The notes beneath the pieces are model-generated. The model did not search any database. It worked only from the letters and a program-made list of their open reading frames with translations, and was not told the origin of the DNA. A program made the position numbers and the translations under genes. A stretch of DNA of 24,059 nucleotides from Entrophospora sp. SA101 (Eukaryota > Glomeromycota > Glomeromycetes > Entrophosporales > Entrophosporaceae), in the NCBI GenBank assembly GCA_958430865.1, contig CAUDNR010000834.1, positions 1-24,059 of the forward strand. Direction: 5' to 3'. Positions 17,813 through 24,059 of this stretch are shown here, piece after piece (positions within the stretch are counted from its first letter, which is position 1; each line of letters begins with the position of its first letter).

Positions 17813-19420
17813 TTACTCGAACCAGGAATGCCGTTGTTGGATTTTGGCTTCCAATTCTATCTCTTCATTTTTCACGACATAATTGTTGTCAAAATTAGCA
17901 CTATCGCCAAACTGATTTCCTATGTTGGCATGCCCGTTGTTTACATTTAAGTTATTAATGTTGATTATTGTTTGCTTTACTTGCCTTTCTAATTGATTAA
18001 TGGTAAGGTTATTCATTCCTAAAACTAATTCTTCTTCTCAATTTTCATTATCCATTTTTAGTTTTTTCATTAAAGCAGGTTTTTCTTCTTCGATGATTTT
18101 TTCTAGTCTTAATTCTATTTTGTCCAACTCTTTTTGCTTCTGTCTTAATTCAACTCCTATTCTTTTATTAAAAGCTTTTCCTTCTAACTCGTTTTCTAAT
18201 TCTTCGATTGCTTGTTGTTTTTCTCAGTAAGCTTGGATAGTGTCGAGATAAGAAACACATTGCTGGATTAGCTCTTGTTTTTCTTCTTGGCTAGTGATGA
18301 GTTGGGTTTCTAGGACTTTTCTTTTGGTTTTGTTTTCTTTTAGTCTTTCTCCGGTTCTTTGGAGGATGGTTGAGGTTTCTCAGTCCATTGCTTCTGCTTT
18401 GGCTCTTTTTCGGGTGAGTTCTTGTTCTTTTGAGTTTAAAAGTGAATATAGTTCTTGGATTTGTTGGTCTTTGGCTTGGAATTCATCTTTTAGGAGGAGA
18501 CGAGCTTTTTGTTTTTGTTCTTCTTGGAGTTTTTGTTTATATTCTTGAAATTTTTGGGAAAATTTTTCTATTCCATTATAACGTGTTTCTACTTCTCCCT
18601 GCTCATCAGCAAATAAATTATAAATAGCTTGGACTTTAGCATCTTTTCTTTTATTTGCTGAACAAGCAAAATATTCAACACTCTCTGGTAAATATTCTAA
18701 ACCCCTATCTATATCAGTATTGCTAATATCAAGTGTTTTTAATTTGCTCACATTCTTTAAATGCTTTAAATTGCCATAAAATTTATTATTTTTTAATCAC
18801 AAATACTTCAAACCAACCAAACCACTTAAAAAAGATAAGTCTTGATTAAGGTTATTGCCTGCTAAACTTAATAATTCTAACTTTTCTCCTTTTGGTAATT
18901 TAATTTGAGTGAGTTGATTATAAGAGCAATTAATTCTTTCTAAATTAGCACAATTATTTATTTCTAAGGCGGTTAGTTTATTTTCAGAACAATAAAGTTC
19001 CCTTAATTTAGGTAAATTATTTAAGGTTAATTGTTGAAGACTTTCAGAGTTTCTAATATTTATTTTCTCTAATTGAGGACAATTATTAATGGTTAATTGG
19101 GTGAGGATGGAAGCTTCATATCCATCTATTTTCTTTAAATTAGGATAAGCATCAATGATTAATTTATTAGGTCAAGGGGAATTTAGATATTTTAAATAAA
19201 TTGTTTCTACTTGGGATTTATTATAAAAGTAATCTAATTGTTCTTGTATGGTTTGGTTTTTACAGTGAGCATATTGTTCAGGATTTATTTTGTTTTGTTT
19301 TAATTGAGAAACAAATTCATAGTCATAAAGAGATAAACCAACTTTAATTCATTGTTGAGCTTCTTGGTAAGTTAAACCATATTCTTCTCAGTATTGTTGG
19401 CAATCTTTTCAATCAATCAT
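17813..19420 (-). CDS. LRR and coiled-coil protein
   Basis: A 535-residue minus-strand protein. Residues 1-60 have a distinct head (DCQQYWEEYGLTYQEAQQWI). From about 60 to 245 come leucine-rich repeats of roughly 23 residues, for example LRELYCSENKLTALEINN, LERINCSYNQLTQIKLP and LKYLWLKNNKFYGNLKHL. A capping part LDISNTDIDRGLEYLPESVE ends the array. Residues 260-480 are a long coiled coil rich in Gln, Glu and Lys. The tail is Asn-rich (NINNLNVNNGHANIGNQF). There is no signal peptide. TAATG overlap and AAGGAGG in the upstream gene link it to the membrane protein at 19420-20097. The LRR style resembles repeats that I associate with arbuscular fungi and their Mycoplasma-related endobacteria, so a host-interaction role is plausible; this is inference. 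Confidence 0.8.
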
Positions 19421-19724
19421 TATTCTTGCCCTCCTTTCTTTTTAGTGAGGAAATAAACCACTAGACCAATTAATCCTAATCCAGCTATTCCTCCTAAAAT
19501 CCATGGGAGATAATTAGGTTTATTTGGCTTAGTATAGCTTTCTTTAAAGTTTGATTGGTTAATAGTCTTCTGAGGTTGGCTTTGTAAGTAAGCTTGAATT
19601 TGCTTTAATTGGGGAGTGTTGGGTTGAGTGGTTTGGGTTTGGTTATTATTGTAGGTTATCATGAGGTTATTATCTTGGAGGGTGATGGATTGGATATTGT
19701 TTTGGTGAAAGTAGGCTTTGATTT

Positions 19725-19775
<51 letters not shown>

Positions 19776-20097
19776 TAGAACTAGAACTTTTACATTTATG
19801 TTCTAATTCTTTTTCGTCCATAAACCCATTTATTTTCTTACTCATTTGTCCACAACCATTAGGGCAGGCAAGGTAAGTGCAATTATTTTTGTTTCATTTA
19901 CTGTCCGTAGAATAAATCCAGGTGCTTCTTTGTTCTCCTGGAGCTAATTCTTTATGACCTGGACATTCTGGATCTTTATCCATGGTTAGTATTTCTTTTA
20001 TTTTCTTTTTTTTGTTTACTTCTCAATCTTCACACGTGGTCAATTCTTTTCTATAGAAATCATTAGGACATCCACACTTAAATTTATTTTCTGACAT
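19420..20097 (-). CDS. Cys-rich, Arg-Glu-repeat, single-pass membrane protein
   Basis: A 225-residue protein. Residues 1-100 hold many Cys/His that could form zinc ribbons: KFKCGCPNDF, ECPGH, then CTYLACPNGCG. Next is an Arg-Glu repeat of 16 residues encoded by a pure CT/GA tract, then a Gln/Asn-rich linker (NNNQTQTTQPNTPQLKQ) and a C-terminal helix WILGGIAGLGLIGLVVYFL with KKK after it. The Cys domain would lie on one side of the membrane with a short basic tail on the other. Two TGA codons are Trp. No family recognised. It follows the structural gene and a hairpin, and is coupled to the LRR gene. A short paralogue keeping only the anchor is at 13368-13526. Confidence 0.75.
19726..19773. repeat. 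Dinucleotide microsatellite (CT)24 inside a gene
   Basis: Forty-eight bases of uninterrupted CT on the plus strand, reading GA on the coding strand and giving alternating Arg and Glu. Gain or loss of one unit changes the frame by two bases, so the membrane anchor downstream would be lost unless the change is a multiple of three units. Confidence 0.97.
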
Positions 20098-20116
20098 AAT
20101 AATTATAATTTTAAAC

Positions 20117-20139
20117 CTGACCTATCAGGATTATTTTTT
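20117..20139 (-). repeat. 23-base hairpin motif, copy 2, after structural gene
   Basis: Identical on the minus strand to 13193-13215. It starts 5 bases beyond the TAG of the structural gene and folds as CCTGA-TAGG-TCAGG, followed by TTTAAAATT. Position and shape suit a weak terminator between the structural gene and the Cys-rich membrane gene. Confidence 0.6.
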
Positions 20140-20143
20140 TTAC

Positions 20144-20488
20144 CTAGTCGGCATCATCATCGTCATCACCTAAATCCGGAGGTGGCAAGTCAGGGCCTCC
20201 CGTTTCGGGGTCTCGTCCGGTGTCAGGGTCATTGGGGTCAATCTCGGGTGGGTCGGGTTCGATGGGTGGTGGGTCAATGTCGAGTGGGATACCAGGGTCG
20301 TTAGGGTCAATGTCCGGAGGAATATCTGGCTCAATTGTTGGGATTTCCGGTTCTCCTCCGGTCGGGTCAAGCAAGTCAGGTTCCGGCAAATTAAGATCTG
20401 GGGTTGGGTCGTTTTCTCCGGGTTCGGGGATGTTTACTTCGGGGTCGGAGAGAGGGATTTCGGTTTCTCCTCCACTGCCAGCAGGAGG
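20144..20488 (-). repeat. Asp/Pro-rich tail repeat, expressed copy
   Basis: The 3' end of the structural gene. It is an inverted near-copy of 12345-12674, with a 35-base identical run at 20328-20362. Acidic-proline units (IEPDIPPDIDPNDP, PEIDPNDPDTGRD) end in DDDDDAD. Confidence 0.85.
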
Positions 20489-23302
20489 TGTTCAATCAAG
20501 CTGATTAAAGTCATCATGATTTGGTTGCTTTTGCCATTCCAACCGAGTAGTGCCTTGGCCTTTAAAGATAAATTGGCTTTGGTTGATAGTTACTTCGTAT
20601 TCCGTGCCAGATTTTAAGTCTAAATCCTTAGTGCCCGGAGAGTTAACATCCAACTTCAAAATAACCGAACAATCAGCACTAGGAGTAAATTTGATATTAG
20701 CAAATCCTGCTCGGTTTAGGTCATCATAAGAACAACCTCAACAGAAACCTTGGTTTGAATTATAATGACCAAAAGTTAGGTTAGGTGTACCACTAACCAA
20801 AGCATCTCGAAAAGCATCCATGACATTCGAATTAGTTAATTTAATGTAGGTGGTGTGGGAATAACCCCTTTGGTCGGCAGTGTAAGGAATGTCTACTGTG
20901 ATGCCTTCTCCTCCGGTGGTGATGGCTTGAGCTATGTAAGTATCACCAATTCCGCCCAAACTATAAACGGAAGTGCTAAGTTGTTGGCTTAAACCTAAAT
21001 CAGGCTTAACAAAATGCTTTTTCTTGTCTTCGTAAAAAGTCACACTCCGAGCAAAGCATTCAGCCATTCTTCCATTAGGGTCATAATCTAAGTCTAATTC
21101 TCCTTTATATTTGCCAGATCTTAAAATAGTTCCTAGTTTTTCAAAGGTTATTTCTAAAGGATAAGTAGTCGGATTAGCATTATTATTATGCTTCAAATTA
21201 TTAAACAAATCACTAGAAAAGACCAACCTAGCACTTAACACCCTATCTCATTCACACAATCTCATCCAAAAATCAAAGAAATTAAAGTGGTAATCTATGT
21301 TATTGGTATAATAAAGAGCGGGGTCTGAAATGCTTTCTGATGTCTTCCCAACTTGTTCTACCATTCGGCTAGTATGTTGTTCTTCAGTAGCTTTGCCACC
21401 TTTTACGCTGGTAAAACCCATTGCTTCTCCAATGCCTCTATTTAGTTCAACACTAATTGGCTTTTCTTTATCATCACCACTACCTGCCATTGCTGAACCT
21501 GCCGCACTTCCCGCGGCTGCTCCAGCTGGACCACCTATTGCTCCTCCGGCTAATGCTCCTCCTATTTTGAATAAAGGACTTTTTATCTTTTGTCAAAGAC
21601 CTTTCCCTCCTTGGTGGATTGCTTGGAACACTCTCATGGTGACAACACTGCCTTTTACTGCTAAATTTCACCTAATTGGTGGAGCTACTTCCCCTGATTG
21701 AAATTTAAACACAATTCCTGATGGTGTTGCCTTGACGACCAAGACATAATTAATTATTACTTTTCCTTGTTCGATAGTATAATCCATTTTGCTCAGGTTA
21801 TAAGCTCCTAGCATCCCGTCAAGGAAAAATAATTGGAAAGTAGTGTGGTCAGCTAAACGGAGCTGTTCATAAAATCATTTTTGTCCATTATTCTCAGCAA
21901 AAGTTGCTGTGCCTTTTATCTCGTCATAATAATAGTTTCTTGTGCCATCTTTTTTAACATTATCATCAGCAAAATCATGAGGAGCAATGAATGCCATAAA
22001 AGCACCATTCAATGCATCACTCAAACTAGTGCCTTCTACTTTTTTAATCACTAAATCATCGACAAAATTAATTCCTTCTAGCTCTCTAATGTTTGATCCC
22101 GAAAAACTATTCCAAAAGTTGCTAGCGAAGTTAGTGTCTATTTTGAATAAGGATAGTTTAGGAAATGGAGTAATTCCAACAGCTTTTTTAGCTATCGGAT
22201 CTATTACTGGACACATTAAAGAAACATTGTTTTTTAAATCATCACAAAAAGAATAATGCAGTTTTGTTTTATCATCACTCGGCAAATTTCGTGGATGGTA
22301 AACAGGATGATTACCACTCACCAAACTCCCCATTGAATTAACAATCCACGGCAAATCTCGTCAAACTCAATCCTCCTCCAAACTCAAACTAACATACAAT
22401 CTCCGGGGGTCATTCATCACATATCCTTTTACCGTATATACTCGAAAAACTTTCTGGTGAAAGTTCACCACTCGCAAATAAGGATTATTAAGGTTAAAAC
22501 CTTTCCTATTCTGGCAAACAATCCTTAATCCTTCGTGAGTATCTCCCTTAATATAACCCAATTGAAAGAAAGGCAACCCATCACTGATACTCTCACTGCC
22601 CAACTCAAATACTCTATCCCTGACCTCTCCCATTCTTTTTAAGCTCTCTTGCCATTCGCTCTTGGCACCTTGGCCTTTTTGTCATAGTTTTAAATAATCT
22701 CCAATCTTTTCTCATAGTTCTGGCTGTAAGCCTTTTTGAGCCATTAAATTAGCCCATTTAAAGTATCATCGGCAAGCTACATTATAATTAACTCGGCCGT
22801 CAATCAGCTTTTCTAGGTCATTAGCCATTAGTTCATCTTCTCTGTCCTCTAAAAAACAAGGCTCTATTTGCAGTTGCCTTAATAACTCCTTAAATCTTTG
22901 CTGTTGCCTTCATTCTACTTCCCAAATAAGCAAGTCAGTGAATAAACTGGAACTCTCCCCAATCACTTTATTATTGAGTAGTCTTTTGGCTCGAAACAGC
23001 AAAGTCTTGTCTCCCTCGGGGCTTTCTAGGACTGGATAAATGTTTTGCTGAAAATAACCAGCATAAGAATTAATTAAGTTCTCTACTTTGTCATTTAACC
23101 CTTGGCAATAATTAGTGAATTTTTGCTTGGTTTCTTGGTAAGGCTTGGGTAAAGGTAAAAGTCGATAATCCTTACTCCACATATTCGGATACTCTTCTTT
23201 CATTCGGGAAAAATCCACAAACAAAAACAAACTATCCCATAATTCCTTTCGGGTATTAATATCCGTTTCAGTAATCAGATTACTTTGCTCTAAATTAACC
23301 AT
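20144..23302 (-). CDS. Large structural or surface protein with Asp/Pro-rich tail
   Basis: A single frame of 1052 residues on the minus strand, with only TGA (Trp) codons where standard code would stop; I checked the joins for TAA and TAG and found none. The N-terminal 300 residues are helical and Trp-rich. The middle is strand-rich (ISDGLPFFQLGYIKGDTHEG, VFRVYTVKGYVMNDP). A Gly/Ala-rich segment at about 576-606 (GGALAGGAIGGPAGAAAGSA) could cross a membrane or act as a glycine zipper. From about 940 the tail is acidic-proline repeats ending DDDDDAD. GGAGGAGA lies before ATG 23302, which overlaps the AAA gene end by 8 bases. Size, composition and neighbours suggest a virion tail or penetration protein or a surface adhesin. 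No family recognised. Confidence 0.75.
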
Positions 23303-24059
23303 GATACTCTCCTCCCATCTGCTCCACTCAACCAGGCACCCAGTCTAAGTTCTGAGTGAAACACTTACAATTAACTTTGTGATTATTCCTTATATCTTTG
23401 CCATACGGGCAACTTTCGTCTTTGCCTTCTCTTTGTAAAAAGTCCCAATTATAACCCACTAAATCACCCGGCAAAGCCAATTCAGGCTCTAAAAAATCAC
23501 TAATTAAAGTGGGGATTAGCTTTAACAGGATATTATTCTTCGCTCCCCGGATAGAGAAAGTTCAAGTTAAGGTTCTCTTTAAAAGTTCTTCTTGGTCAAA
23601 CTGGTTAAACACAGCTTGCCAGTCTTGGTGGTAAATTCTTTGGAAAGCATTATTGAGCTTCTTTAACTCCCCAGCTAAAACTACCTTTACTACTTCTAAC
23701 CTTTCCCCATAAGGCAAAGGCAAGACTTCTACTTTGATGGCAAATCTATCGGCCACAAAGTTGGGTACATCTTCCGGACGGTTCACGGTAGCAATAAAGA
23801 TACATTCATTGGTCGGGGTTGGGAAGTCTAAAAAAGTATCGGTGAAATTCTTATTGCCAGTTATATCAGTTGGTATCCCAGCAGCCTCTTTACACTCCCT
23901 GGCTGCCTTTTCAATCTCGTCAAAACAAATCACACAAGCTCGGTCTTCTCTTCGGCTAATGGCTTTTAAGACTTCCCCTGGTTCTGCCCCAGGGTTTTCA
24001 ATGTTAGTGCCGGTAATTAAAGAAGCATTTAATTTGCCGTTCATGCCGACCATATGGAA
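23295..24059 (-). CDS. Lon-like AAA+ ATPase (5' part outside window)
   Basis: Enters at the right window edge and ends at a TAA at 23295. Visible are a Lon-type EPGEVLKAISRR block, Walker B ACVICFDEIEKA, sensor 1 ECIFIATVNRPEDVP, an arginine-containing VADRFAIKVEVLPLPYGER and a sensor 2-like FSIRGAKNN. The Walker A part lies outside. After the AAA lid comes a short Cys-rich end (CPYGKDIRNNHKVNCKC) instead of the Lon serine protease domain, so it is an ATPase without visible protease. Such ATPases remodel or load other proteins. The overlap with the structural gene suggests that it assembles or handles that protein. Two or more TGA codons are Trp. Confidence 0.75.

Noticed and set aside
19726..19773. 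CT tract as a pure sequencing artefact
   Set aside because: The frame is intact on both sides and the Arg-Glu product joins two sensible domains, so the tract is probably real, although its exact length may be uncertain.

Overview
The window reads as a piece of a small, AT-rich bacterial genome that uses UGA as tryptophan (translation table 4). Glutamyl-tRNA synthetase and ribonucleotide reductase carry in-frame TGA exactly where their families have a conserved Trp, while TAA and TAG act as stops. TGG is also used. This points to a mollicute-like organism. A leucine-rich-repeat protein on the minus strand (17813-19420) resembles, from memory, LRR families of Mycoplasma-related endobacteria of arbuscular fungi. 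That placement is an inference and was not tested.

Positions 1-11830 are ordinary chromosome, mostly on the plus strand. In order: an HtpX-type membrane protease (partial), a zinc-ribbon membrane protein, a divergent ribosomal protein L11, a four-helix membrane protein, NusB (minus strand), tRNA-Ser(CGA), an ERF single-strand annealing protein, an ABC exporter, ribosomal protein L34, another membrane protein, GltX, class Ia NrdA and RsmH. Several need TGA read-through to be seen whole. Almost none has a Shine-Dalgarno sequence.

Positions 11850-24059 are an accessory, phage-like region, richer in GC and with several strong GGAGG ribosome binding sites. The plus strand carries an integrase remnant next to a 10-N assembly gap, small unknown proteins, a structured-looking non-coding stretch, a RuvC-like nuclease, an HELAH metallopeptidase and a terminase-like packaging ATPase broken by a -1 frameshift. 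Converging on it, the minus strand carries a Lon-like AAA ATPase, a 1052-residue structural or surface protein with an Asp/Pro-rich tail, a Cys-rich single-pass membrane protein with a 24-unit CT microsatellite, and the LRR/coiled-coil protein.

The most striking structure is an inverted partial duplication. The tail of the 1052-residue gene, a 23-base hairpin motif, the C-terminus of the membrane protein and the N-terminus of the LRR gene recur in the same order, inverted, at 12345-13671. There the tail has no start codon and a DUF4160/DUF2442 pair sits between tail and hairpin. This could be a donor cassette or invertible module for a variable surface or virion protein; equally, it could be the decayed end of a second element copy.
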